This document shows positions 55,560 through 63,567 of a stretch of DNA of 64,000 nt, piece by piece. The stretch is from assembly GCF_001905825.1 (NCBI RefSeq), contig NZ_LIVV01000003.1, positions 745,131-809,130 of the forward strand, written 5' to 3'. The translations under genes and the position numbers were made by a program. The stretch is from Streptomyces sp. CB02009 (GTDB lineage: Bacteria; Actinomycetota; Actinomycetes; Streptomycetales; Streptomycetaceae). The notes beneath the pieces are model-generated. The model was not told the DNA's origin. It made no database searches and saw nothing but the letters and a program-made list of their open reading frames with translations. How positions within the stretch are numbered: position 1 is the first letter of the stretch; every line of letters begins with the position of its first letter.

Positions 55560-57152
55560 TCAGTGCACGTGGCCGAGGAACCCGTGCAGCGCGCCGCCCG
55601 CGGACTCGGCCGCGGTCGGGGCGGTCCGGGTCGCCGGCTCGGGCTCCGGCTCCGGCAGCGCCGCGCAGGCCGCGTCCACCTCGGCGTCGCCCTCGGCGCG
55701 CGGGACCTCGCCGGTGGCGAGGTAGGTGGACAGGTGCTCGTCCATGCACGCGTTCCCGCCGAGGGTCACGCCGTGGTTCCCGCCGCCCTCCTCCACGACC
55801 AGGCTGGAGCCCCGCATCAGCCGGTGCAGGGCGACCCCGCCCTCGTACGGGGTCGCCGCGTCGTCCGTGGCCTGGAGGATGAGGACCGGCGGCACCTCGT
55901 CGTTGCTGACGTCCGGCGGCGTCAGCGACTCCACCGGCCAGAACGCGCACGGCGCGTTGTACCAGGCGTTGTTCCAGGTGGAGAAGGGCGCCTTGGCGTG
56001 CACGTCCCAGTTGTCCTTGCGCCAGACGCTCCAGTCGCGGGGCCACGCCGCGTCCCTGCACTGCACGCTCGTGTAGACCGAGTAGCCGTTGTCGGCGGCC
56101 GCGTCGGCCTCGCCGTACCGCTCGTACGCCTCCGTGAGCGGCACCGCGTTCGCGTCGTTGACGTAGGCGGAGAACGCCTTCGCCAGCCGGGGCCAGTAGC
56201 CGTTGTAGTACCCGCCGGGCAGGTAGGTGTCCTCCAGCTCGCCCGGTCCGACCTTCCCGCCGGCCGGCTTGGCGCGCAGCGCGTCGCGCATCCGGTACCA
56301 GGCCGCCTCGACGGCGGCCGGGTCGGCGCCCAGCTTGTACACGGAGTCCTGCCGGGCGACCCAGGCCATGAAGTCCTTGTGCCGGGTGTCGAAGGCGTAG
56401 TCCTGCGCGATGTTGTCCTCGTACCAGACGCCGTGCGGATTCACGACGGAGTCCAGCGCCATCCGCCGCACCCGGTCCGGGTACAGCCGCGCGTACACGG
56501 CCCCCAGGTAGGTGCCGTACGAGTAGCCGAGGTAGTTGATCTTCTGGGCGCCGAGCGCGCGCCGGATGACGTCCATGTCCCGGGCGGTGCTCACGGTGTC
56601 GATGTACGGCAGCACGTCCGCGTACTTCCTGCCGCAGGCCGAGGCGAAGGCCTGCGCCCGCTCGATCGCGAGCCGCTCGGCGGCGGCGTCGCCCGGCACC
56701 GAGTCGGGGCGCACCGGGGCGAAGTGGCCGGGTCTGCAGTCGAGGGCGGGCTCGCTCTTGCCGACCCCGCGCGGGTCGAAGCCGATCACGTCGTACTCGG
56801 CGGCCACCTTGGCGGGCAGCGAGGCCGCCACGTAGCCGGCCATGCCGCGGCCGCTGCCGCCGGGCCCGCCCGGGTTCACGAGCAGCGGCCCCTGGAAGGT
56901 CTTCGCGGTGTGCGGGATCCGGGTGAGGGCGAGCGTGACGGTCCGGCCGGCCGGGTCGTCGTGGTTGAGCGGCACCCTGAGGGTGGCGCACTGGAGCTTC
57001 GGGTAGGCCTCGGTGGCACAGCCGGTCCAGGCGAGCGTGGGCACGGGGCGGGGGGCCGGTTCACCGGCGCCCGCGGGGGCGGCGGGCAGGACGGTGACCG
57101 TCCCGGCGACCAGCGCTCCTGCGGCGATCAGCATTCCTGCGCGTGGGGTCAT
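55560..57152 (-). CDS. Secreted TAP-like alpha/beta hydrolase (tripeptidyl aminopeptidase type)
   Basis: A 530-residue exported serine hydrolase of the SlpD/SlpE and tripeptidyl-aminopeptidase group. A signal peptide spans residues ~1-30. The nucleophile is Ser211 in YLGYSYGTYLG, preceded by the oxyanion-loop text LLVNPGGPGGSG. The TAP C-terminal domain carries the Asp and His (ATDDAATPYEG and EGGGNHGVT). It would release tripeptides from N-termini outside the cell. The ATG at 57152 is the first of the signal peptide. It stands alone, and after its start comes the radical SAM gene on the same strand. Confidence 0.9.
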   Translation of the reverse strand: MTPRAGMLIAAGALVAGTVTVLPAAPAGAGEPAPRPVPTLAWTGCATEAYPKLQCATLRVPLNHDDPAGRTVTLALTRIPHTAKTFQGPLLVNPGGPGGSGRGMAGYVAASLPAKVAAEYDVIGFDPRGVGKSEPALDCRPGHFAPVRPDSVPGDAAAERLAIERAQAFASACGRKYADVLPYIDTVSTARDMDVIRRALGAQKINYLGYSYGTYLGAVYARLYPDRVRRMALDSVVNPHGVWYEDNIAQDYAFDTRHKDFMAWVARQDSVYKLGADPAAVEAAWYRMRDALRAKPAGGKVGPGELEDTYLPGGYYNGYWPRLAKAFSAYVNDANAVPLTEAYERYGEADAAADNGYSVYTSVQCRDAAWPRDWSVWRKDNWDVHAKAPFSTWNNAWYNAPCAFWPVESLTPPDVSNDEVPPVLILQATDDAATPYEGGVALHRLMRGSSLVVEEGGGNHGVTLGGNACMDEHLSTYLATGEVPRAEGDAEVDAACAALPEPEPEPATRTAPTAAESAGGALHGFLGHVH

Positions 57153-57268
57153 AGGGCGTTTGTGTCCCGAACCGGCGTGGAGGGGACCTGTTTCACTCAG
57201 AGTTGACCCGAACGGAGGCGGATCCGACGGCGTGTCAGCTCAGCGGTCCGATGATCGCAGGAGCGCCC

Positions 57269-58300
57269 TCAGAGGAGGGTGAGCTGCTCGGGGGCGGCCG
57301 CGAGGGACGGTTCCTCCGGCACGGGGATCCGGCGCGGCGCACCCCGGTGCGCGGGTCCGATGCCGAACTCGGCGGCCAGTTCGTGCACCTGACGGGTGAT
57401 CCGGCGCTGGTACCACGTGGGCGCGTACGCCCCGTCCGCGTACATCCGCTCGTACCGCCCCACCAGGCCGGGGTGGTGGCGCAGCAGCCACTGCATGAAC
57501 CACTCGCGGGCGCCCGGCCGCAGATGCAGCACGAGCGGGGTGACGGAACTCGCCCCGGCCTCGGCGATCGCGCGGACCGTGTCGCGGAGCTGCTCGGGCC
57601 GGTCGCCGAGGAAGGGCACCACGGGTGCCATCAGGACCCCGCAGTCGATGCCGTGCGCGCCGAGCGTCCGGACCACGTCGAGGCGTCGCTCCGGGGACGG
57701 GGTGCCGGGCTCGATCGTGCGCCACAGCTCCTGGTCGGTGAAGCCGACGGAGACGGAGATGCCGACCTCGGTGACCCGGGCGGCCTGGGTGAGCAGCTCC
57801 AGGTCCCGCAGGATCAGCGTGCCCTTGGTGAGGATCGAGAAGGGGTTGGCGCGGTCGCGCAGGGCGGTGAGGATGCCCGGCATCAGGCCGTACCGGCCCT
57901 CGGCCCGCTGGTAGCAGTCGACGTTGGTGCCCATCGCGATGTGCGCGCCCTGCCAGCGGGCTGAGGAGAGCTGGCGGGCCAGGAGCTCCGGGGCGTTGGT
58001 CTTGACGACGATCTGGGAGTCGAAGCCGAGCCCGGTGTCGAGGTCGAGATAGCTGTGGGTCTTGCGGGCGAAGCAGTAGACGCACGCGTGCGTGCACCCC
58101 CGGTAGGGGTTGACCGTCCACTCGAACGGCATCCGGGAGGCGCCGGGCACCCGGTTGAGGATCGAGCGGGCCCGCACCTCGTGGAAGGTGATGCCGCGGA
58201 ACTCGGGGGTGTCGAAGGTCCGGGTGGTCACCGCGTCCGTGCCGAACAGGGCGATGTCGGCGGGAGCGGCGGGGGTGTCGCCCAGATTGTCCCAGCGCAC
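57269..58300 (-). CDS. Rv2578c-family radical SAM protein
   Basis: A 343-residue radical S-adenosylmethionine protein. The [4Fe-4S] cluster cysteines are Cys69, Cys73 and Cys76 (CTHACVYC), preceded by FEWTVNPYRG, a signature of the Rv2578c/SplB-like group. It resembles spore-photoproduct-lyase relatives, but no function is established for this branch. ATG 58300 has GAGGAG about seven bases upstream. A LexA-type GAAC-N4-GTTC box lies 45-56 bases upstream of the start, which suggests DNA-damage control. It is divergent from an SRPBCC protein gene. Confidence 0.86.
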   Translation of the reverse strand: MRWDNLGDTPAAPADIALFGTDAVTTRTFDTPEFRGITFHEVRARSILNRVPGASRMPFEWTVNPYRGCTHACVYCFARKTHSYLDLDTGLGFDSQIVVKTNAPELLARQLSSARWQGAHIAMGTNVDCYQRAEGRYGLMPGILTALRDRANPFSILTKGTLILRDLELLTQAARVTEVGISVSVGFTDQELWRTIEPGTPSPERRLDVVRTLGAHGIDCGVLMAPVVPFLGDRPEQLRDTVRAIAEAGASSVTPLVLHLRPGAREWFMQWLLRHHPGLVGRYERMYADGAYAPTWYQRRITRQVHELAAEFGIGPAHRGAPRRIPVPEEPSLAAAPEQLTLL

Positions 58301-58344
58301 GGGCGCCTCCTCGATGGCTCTGCGTCGACCGTTCGCTCAGAATA

Positions 58345-58356
58345 GAACACCTGTTC
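58345..58356. promoter_or_regulatory. LexA/SOS-box-like palindrome
   Basis: GAACACCTGTTC matches the core GAAC-N4-GTTC of the actinobacterial SOS box. On the minus strand a TTGCAA lies upstream of it and TTCTAT/TATTCT just downstream, so a bound repressor would cover the promoter of the radical SAM gene. The flanking bases differ from the full TCGAAC-N4-GTTCGA consensus. Confidence 0.45.
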
Positions 58357-58447
58357 CCTTGATCGTTGCAACCCGGATTTCGCGCGCCGGAGCCCACGTG
58401 GTTCTCTAGGCCCACACCCCTGAGGAACCACGAGCTGGAGGAAGTCA

Positions 58448-58891
58448 ATGGCGCAGGTCGAGGCCACCACGGAACGGATCATCGCCGCCGACGCGGAGAC
58501 GGTGTTCGACGCGCTGGCCGACTACAGCGGCACGCGCGCGAAGCTGCTCCCCGAGCACTTCAGCGAGTACGAGGTGCGCGAGGGCGGCGACGGCGAGGGC
58601 ACCCTCGTCCACTGGAAGCTGCAGGCCACGAGCAAGCGCGTCCGTGACTGCCTCCTGGAGGTCACCGAGCCCACCGACGGGCAGCTCGTCGAGAAGGACC
58701 GCAACTCCTCCATGGTCACCACCTGGCTCGTGACCCCCGCGGGCGAGGGCAAGTCCCGCGCCGTCGTCACCACGGTCTGGGACGGCGCCGGCGGCGTCGG
58801 CGGCTTCTTCGAGCGCACCTTCGCCCCCAAGGGCCTCGGCCGTATCTACGACGCCGTCCTCGCGAAGCTGGCGGACGAGGTCGAGAAGTAA
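58448..58891 (+). CDS. SRPBCC (START/Bet v1-like) ligand-binding protein
   Basis: A 147-residue protein of the polyketide-cyclase/dehydrase-like SRPBCC superfamily, with family text IIAADAETVFDALADYSGTR and LVTPAGEGKSRAVVTTVWDG. These small beta-grip folds bind hydrophobic ligands, but no catalytic residue can be named. ATG 58448 has GGAGGAAG upstream. It is divergent from the radical SAM gene and is followed by a strong hairpin at 58941-58964. Confidence 0.82.
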   Translation: MAQVEATTERIIAADAETVFDALADYSGTRAKLLPEHFSEYEVREGGDGEGTLVHWKLQATSKRVRDCLLEVTEPTDGQLVEKDRNSSMVTTWLVTPAGEGKSRAVVTTVWDGAGGVGGFFERTFAPKGLGRIYDAVLAKLADEVEK

Positions 58892-58940
58892 CGCCCGGAG
58901 CGTTCACCGATTCGAGTGGATCGCCCGCGCCCCCGTAACG

Positions 58941-58964
58941 GCGCCCCCTGCGCGCCGGGGGCGC
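58941..58964. terminator. Hairpin terminator after the SRPBCC gene
   Basis: GCGCCCCC (58941-58948) pairs with GGGGGCGC (58957-58964) around an eight-base loop, 50 bases after the stop codon. The remainder of 58892-59129 has no gene. Confidence 0.65.
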
Positions 58965-59129
58965 GGGCCCCCTTGTAAACGCGCTGATGAGCGACCCAAG
59001 TGCGCCGTACCGCAGGGCCGTTCGGACCTCCGGACGCCACTGACCTCCCGTACCGCCCGACTTGCTCCCCCTTCGTGCCCAATGCGAAGAATGGCGCGGC
59101 GCAGACGCCGTGACGAGGGGAGCAGATAC

Positions 59130-61616
59130 GTGGGTGCGATCACGATCGCGAAATCCGCCGAGGACGGACAGGTGCCGGCGGACCCGGGGAGCGCGGCACC
59201 GCTCACCGCGGACGGCCCGCCCGGCGACCCCGCCCCACCGCCCCACCCCGTCGGAGCCGACCACCTCGACCCCCGCCGCGTCCGGCTCGTCTTCTGCGGC
59301 CTGATGCTCGCGCTGCTCCTCGCCGCGCTCGAGCAGATGATCGTCGCCACCGCCCTGCCGAAGATCGTCGGCGAACTCCAGGGCCTCGACCGGATGTCCT
59401 GGGCGATCACCGCCTATCTGCTGACCGCCACCATCGGCCTGCCGGTCTACGGAAAGCTCGGCGACCTCCTCGGCCGCAAGGGCGTCTTCCTCTTCGCCAT
59501 CGTCGTCTTCGTCATCGGCTCGGGACTCGCCGGCTGGTCCCGCAGCATGGACGAGCTCATCGCCTTCCGCGCCGTCCAGGGCATCGGCGCCGGCGGCCTG
59601 ATGATCGGCGTCCAGGCGATCATCGCCGACATCGTCCCCGCCCGGGAACGCGGCCGGTACATGGGCCTGATCGGCGCCGCCTTCGGCCTCGCCTCCGTCG
59701 CCGGCCCCCTGCTCGGCGGCTTCTTCACCGACCACGTCTCCTGGCGCTGGTGCTTCTACTTCAACGTGCCCTTCGGACTCGTCACCCTCGCCGTCGTCGC
59801 CGTCGTCCTCAAACTCCCCAAGCCCGCGGCACGCGCCCGCTTCGACGTCCTCGGCGCCCTCCTCCTCGCCGCCGCCTCCACCTGCCTGGTCCTGCTCACC
59901 AGCTGGGGCGGCACCGAGTACGCCTGGGACTCCCGCGTCGTCATCGCCCTCGCCTGCGGCGCCGCCGGAACCACCCTGCTCTTCCTGGTCGTCGAGCACC
60001 ACGCGCCCGAACCCCTCATCCCGCTCCGGCTGTTCCGCGACTCCGTCTTCACCGTGACCGCCCTCGTCGGCGCCGTCGTCGGCATCGCGCTCTTCGGCGC
60101 CGCCAGCTACCTCCCCAGCTTCCTGCAGATGGTCGAGGGCGCCACCGCCACCGAGTCCGGCCTCCTGATGCTCCCCCTCATGGGCGGCATCGTCATCGCC
60201 TCCGTCGTCTCCGGCCAGCTCATCAGCCGCACCGGCCACTACAAGATCTACCCGCTGCTCGGCGGCGCCTTCTCCGTCCTCGGCATGTGGCTGCTCTCCC
60301 GCATGGACGCCGACACCCCGAGGCTCCAGCACAGCCTCTGGCAGGCCGTGCTCGGCACCGGCATCGGCCTCGTCATGCCCGTGCTCGTCCTCGCCGTGCA
60401 GAACTCCGTACGCCCCGGTGACCTCGGCACCGCCACCAGCGCCCACACCTACTTCCGCCAGATCGGCGGCAGCGTCGGCGCCGCCGTCTTCGGCACCCTC
60501 TTCGCCTCCCGGCTCGACGACGCCCTCGGCGACCGGCTCGCCGGCGTTCTCGCCGGCGGCACGACCTCCCTGCCGCCCGCCGAGTCCATCACCCCGCAGA
60601 CGGTGCACACCCTGCCGCCCGCCGTACGCGACGCCTACATCCAGGCGTACGCGGACGCGATGCCGCGCATCTTCCTCTACCTCGTGCCGGTGCTCGTGCT
60701 CGGCCTCGTCCTCGCCTTCTTCCTCAAGGAGAAACCGCTGGTGACCCACCACAGCCCCACCACCGAGGCCACCGGAGCCGACGAGTTCGGCGGCGTCCAG
60801 GCCGTCCCGCACGCCCGGCACGCCGCCCCCGCGTCCGCCCCCCTCGCCGCCCCGCACTCCGGGCTCCCCGTCTGCGGCACCGTCCAGCACCACGACGGCA
60901 GCCGCGTCCCCCGGGCCGCCCTCACCCTCATCGACGTCCAGGGCCGCCAGGTCGGCCGGGGCGCCAGCGGCGAGGACGGGCGGTACGCGCTGAGCGTCCC
61001 CGGCAGCGGCGCGTACGTCCTCATCGCCGCGGCCGGCGGACACCAGCCCCAGGCCGTCTCCGTCACCGTCGGCGACCGGCCGGTCGAACTCGACGTCGTC
61101 CTCGGCGGCGCCGGCCGGCTCGCCGGCAGCGTCGTCACCGCCGACGGGACACCCGTACGGGACGCGGCCGTCACCCTCACCGACGTCCGCGGCGAGGTCG
61201 TCGCCTCCACCCGCAGCGGACGCGAGGGCGGATACGTCATCACCGAGCTGGTCGCCGGCGAGTACACGCTCGCCGCCAGCGCCCCCGCCTTCCGGCCCGC
61301 CGCGCTCCCCGTCAGCGTCCAGGCATCCCGCGAGACCCGCCAGGACATCGAACTCGCCGGCGGGGCGGTGCTGCGCGGCACCGTGCGGGCGGGCGGCGGC
61401 CGCCCCGTCGAGGACGCCCGGGTCACCCTGCTCGACGCCGCGGGGAACGTCGTCGACACCCTCACCACCGGCGCGGACGGCACCTTCCGCTTCGTGGACC
61501 TGTCCTCCGGCGAGTACACCGTCATCGCCGCCGGGTACCCGCCCGTCGCGACCGTCCTCCAGGTGGCCGGCGGCGGCCGCACCGAGCGCGACCTCCAGCT
61601 CGGCCACCAGGACTGA
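59130..61616 (+). CDS. MFS drug-type exporter (14 helices) with a C-terminal triple beta-sandwich repeat tail
   Basis: An 828-residue protein. Residues ~50-550 are a DHA2-type major-facilitator transporter, with MLALLLAALEQMIVATALPK and LGRKGVFLFA motifs. Residues ~579-828 are hydrophilic and consist of three repeats of ~80 residues, each starting GTV/GSV/GTV (GTVQHHDGSRVPRAALTLID, GSVVTADGTPVRDAAVTLTD, GTVRAGGGRPVEDARVTLLD), which match the carboxypeptidase-regulatory/Ig-like fold. The repeats follow the last helix and are predicted in the cytoplasm unless the topology is unusual. GTG 59130 has GAGGGGAG 8 bases upstream. Exporter substrate unknown. Confidence 0.9.
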   Translation: MGAITIAKSAEDGQVPADPGSAAPLTADGPPGDPAPPPHPVGADHLDPRRVRLVFCGLMLALLLAALEQMIVATALPKIVGELQGLDRMSWAITAYLLTATIGLPVYGKLGDLLGRKGVFLFAIVVFVIGSGLAGWSRSMDELIAFRAVQGIGAGGLMIGVQAIIADIVPARERGRYMGLIGAAFGLASVAGPLLGGFFTDHVSWRWCFYFNVPFGLVTLAVVAVVLKLPKPAARARFDVLGALLLAAASTCLVLLTSWGGTEYAWDSRVVIALACGAAGTTLLFLVVEHHAPEPLIPLRLFRDSVFTVTALVGAVVGIALFGAASYLPSFLQMVEGATATESGLLMLPLMGGIVIASVVSGQLISRTGHYKIYPLLGGAFSVLGMWLLSRMDADTPRLQHSLWQAVLGTGIGLVMPVLVLAVQNSVRPGDLGTATSAHTYFRQIGGSVGAAVFGTLFASRLDDALGDRLAGVLAGGTTSLPPAESITPQTVHTLPPAVRDAYIQAYADAMPRIFLYLVPVLVLGLVLAFFLKEKPLVTHHSPTTEATGADEFGGVQAVPHARHAAPASAPLAAPHSGLPVCGTVQHHDGSRVPRAALTLIDVQGRQVGRGASGEDGRYALSVPGSGAYVLIAAAGGHQPQAVSVTVGDRPVELDVVLGGAGRLAGSVVTADGTPVRDAAVTLTDVRGEVVASTRSGREGGYVITELVAGEYTLAASAPAFRPAALPVSVQASRETRQDIELAGGAVLRGTVRAGGGRPVEDARVTLLDAAGNVVDTLTTGADGTFRFVDLSSGEYTVIAAGYPPVATVLQVAGGGRTERDLQLGHQD

Positions 61617-61632
61617 GGAGCGCCCTCCGGAG

Positions 61633-62859
61633 TCAGGAGGCGGTCGTCGCCCTGCGCAGCGTGCTGATGCAGGAGCTGATCGCCTCCTGGAGCGCTTCGA
61701 GGCGCTGGAGCATGTCGTCCTCGAAGATCTCCTCCTCCAGGACCTCGTCGAGCGTCAGCTCCTCGAAGACCTTCGTCGCCTTCTGCAGGCTGCTGTAGAA
61801 CTTCGTCCGCCGCTCCTGGACCCGCAGCGCCGGGTCCTCCTCGACCGCCTTCGCGACCAGGCCCTTGACCGTGTCGTACGCCTCACCGGCCCACTCGCCC
61901 GCCTCCTCGGAGTCGTCGAGCTCGTCGAGGAGCGACAGATGCCGCTCGGCCTCGGCCCGCAGCTCGGCCGGCGCCTCCACGGTCTGCCCCGCCGGCGTCC
62001 TGATCTGGCCGTTCTCGACGATCTGGCGCACGTACCCGATGCGGTCGGCGGCCTTCGCCTCGCTCGCCACGGCCTTCTTCAGATCGTCGGTACGCGCGAT
62101 GGCGCGGGCCATCTCGGTCTGAAGGGCCGGGTCCTCCTTCATCCGGTCGAGCAGCGCGCCGCGCGCCGCGTCCGCCGTGCCCGGGTCGGCCAGGATCGCG
62201 GCCCGCAGCGCCGTCGGGTTCTCGGCGACCTCCAGGGCCTTCGTCGGCCGGATGCCCTCCGCCTCGGCCGCCGCGCTGATCGCCTGGCCGCGCACGGACG
62301 AGGCGCTGTTGCGCGAGGTGTAGTACGAGAGCCAGACGTCGGCGTCGGGCAGCTCGATGTCCGCGCCGGGAACAAGCACCTCGAACTGCGGGACGAGACC
62401 GTCGTCGGCCGCCATGTCCCAGGCCTTGTAGTAGCGCATGACCCGCTCCGGCGAGCACCCCGCGAGCGCGGCGAACGCCTTCGCCGAGACCTTCGTCGCG
62501 GCCGTCCCCTCGGCGGCCTGCCCGCCGGGACGGACGCTGCGCGCCACCTTGAGCGCGAAGGTCCAGCCGCCGGTGCGGGCGTAGACCCCGAAGTCCTGGG
62601 CGTCACGGACGACGACGGGGTCGAGGTCGGCGGTGTCGGGCGCCTCAGCCGGCTCTGCGGCGTCCGCCACCGGCTCTGCGGTGTCCTCCGACGGCTCGGG
62701 TTCCGACAGCTCGGGGGCGTCCGCGGCGGGGTCCTCGGCCAGGTCTCGGTCGTCCGCTCCGGTGGCGGGTTCCGGGACGGTCGCGCCCTGAGGAGCGTCG
62801 GCGGGGGCCTGGCGCTCGGCCTGGGGGGCGGTCTCGAGCTGGGGGAGCGTGACGGTCAC
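61633..62859 (-). CDS. Conserved protein of unknown function next to cofC
   Basis: A 408-residue soluble protein. Residues ~1-80 are low-complexity and acidic/Pro/Ala rich (linker-like). The middle has a helix-turn-helix-like stretch (AKAFAALAGCSPERVMRYYK). The rest is long helices with charged residues, ending in LEALQEAISSCISTLRRATT. No enzyme motif or signal is visible. GTG 62859 has AGGAG eight bases upstream; an ATG 13 codons upstream lacks a ribosome site. It follows cofC on the same strand after 45 bases, so it may be co-transcribed with F420 synthesis. It could be a DNA-binding or nucleoid-type protein; I do not assign a role. Confidence 0.75.
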   Translation of the reverse strand: MTVTLPQLETAPQAERQAPADAPQGATVPEPATGADDRDLAEDPAADAPELSEPEPSEDTAEPVADAAEPAEAPDTADLDPVVVRDAQDFGVYARTGGWTFALKVARSVRPGGQAAEGTAATKVSAKAFAALAGCSPERVMRYYKAWDMAADDGLVPQFEVLVPGADIELPDADVWLSYYTSRNSASSVRGQAISAAAEAEGIRPTKALEVAENPTALRAAILADPGTADAARGALLDRMKEDPALQTEMARAIARTDDLKKAVASEAKAADRIGYVRQIVENGQIRTPAGQTVEAPAELRAEAERHLSLLDELDDSEEAGEWAGEAYDTVKGLVAKAVEEDPALRVQERRTKFYSSLQKATKVFEELTLDEVLEEEIFEDDMLQRLEALQEAISSCISTLRRATTAS

Positions 62860-62904
62860 CGACGAGTCTCCTGGGATGCGGGGGACGGATGCTTGCAAAG
62901 CAGC

Positions 62905-63564
62905 CTATACGTCCCCCTGGAACGAGAGCGCTCCTCTTCGCCGGTCGTCGACCGCACGCGAGTACGACCCGAGGCCCAGGGCTCGGGCCGCCACGAGATC
63001 GTCCGGTGTGTCGATGTCCAGACGAGCGCCCGGCACCTCCGCCACGTCCAGCTCCACCGCCCCGCTCGCCGCGTGGCGCTGCCGCGAGGCCCCCTCGAAG
63101 CGAGGCGTCAGGAGAGTGGGGACCCGGGCCGTGAGAACGGTGGTGCCGATGCCCGTGTGATCGGTGAGGAAGGCCCGCCGGTGACCGGCCGCGGCGTCGA
63201 GCACCCTGGTGAGCTCCTCGGGACGGAGCGCGGGAAGATCGGCCGTGAGGACGGCGACCGCCCGGGCGCCCCGGACCGAGGCCCGGGCCGCACCGGCCCG
63301 GACGGCGGAGTTCAGCCCGCGCGGGGAGAGCTCCTCGACGCACTCGGCACCGCGCTCCCGGGCCAGGTCGCGGGCCGACGGGTCGGCGGTCACGACGACG
63401 ATCCGCGAGACCTCCGGCGTACGGGAGACCGACCGCAGCGTGTCGAGGAAGAAGGCGCGGGCCCAGTCGGTCCGGCTGTCACCGGCCCAGGCGGCCAGCC
63501 GGCTCTTGGCGAAGGGGAACGGCTTGACGGGAAGCAGCACGGTCCAGCCACCGCTCGTGCTCAT
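62905..63564 (-). CDS. cofC: 2-phospho-L-lactate/phosphoenolpyruvate guanylyltransferase (F420 biosynthesis)
   Basis: A 219-residue nucleotidyltransferase (CofC/FbiD) with the N-terminal WTVLLPVKPFPFAKSRLAAW and the catalytic text VLTADLPALRPEELTRVL. It activates phosphoenolpyruvate or 2-phospholactate with GTP for attachment to Fo in the F420 pathway. ATG 63564 lies three bases after the stop of the preceding FbiC gene, so both are in one transcript. The length fits the family. Confidence 0.92.
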   Translation of the reverse strand: MSTSGGWTVLLPVKPFPFAKSRLAAWAGDSRTDWARAFFLDTLRSVSRTPEVSRIVVVTADPSARDLARERGAECVEELSPRGLNSAVRAGAARASVRGARAVAVLTADLPALRPEELTRVLDAAAGHRRAFLTDHTGIGTTVLTARVPTLLTPRFEGASRQRHAASGAVELDVAEVPGARLDIDTPDDLVAARALGLGSYSRAVDDRRRGALSFQGDV

Positions 63565-63567
63565 CCG

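Noticed and set aside
58767..61607. Acidic open frame of ~946 codons opposite the MFS gene
   Set aside because: It is repetitive Gly/Asp/Glu-rich text antisense to a well-supported transporter gene.
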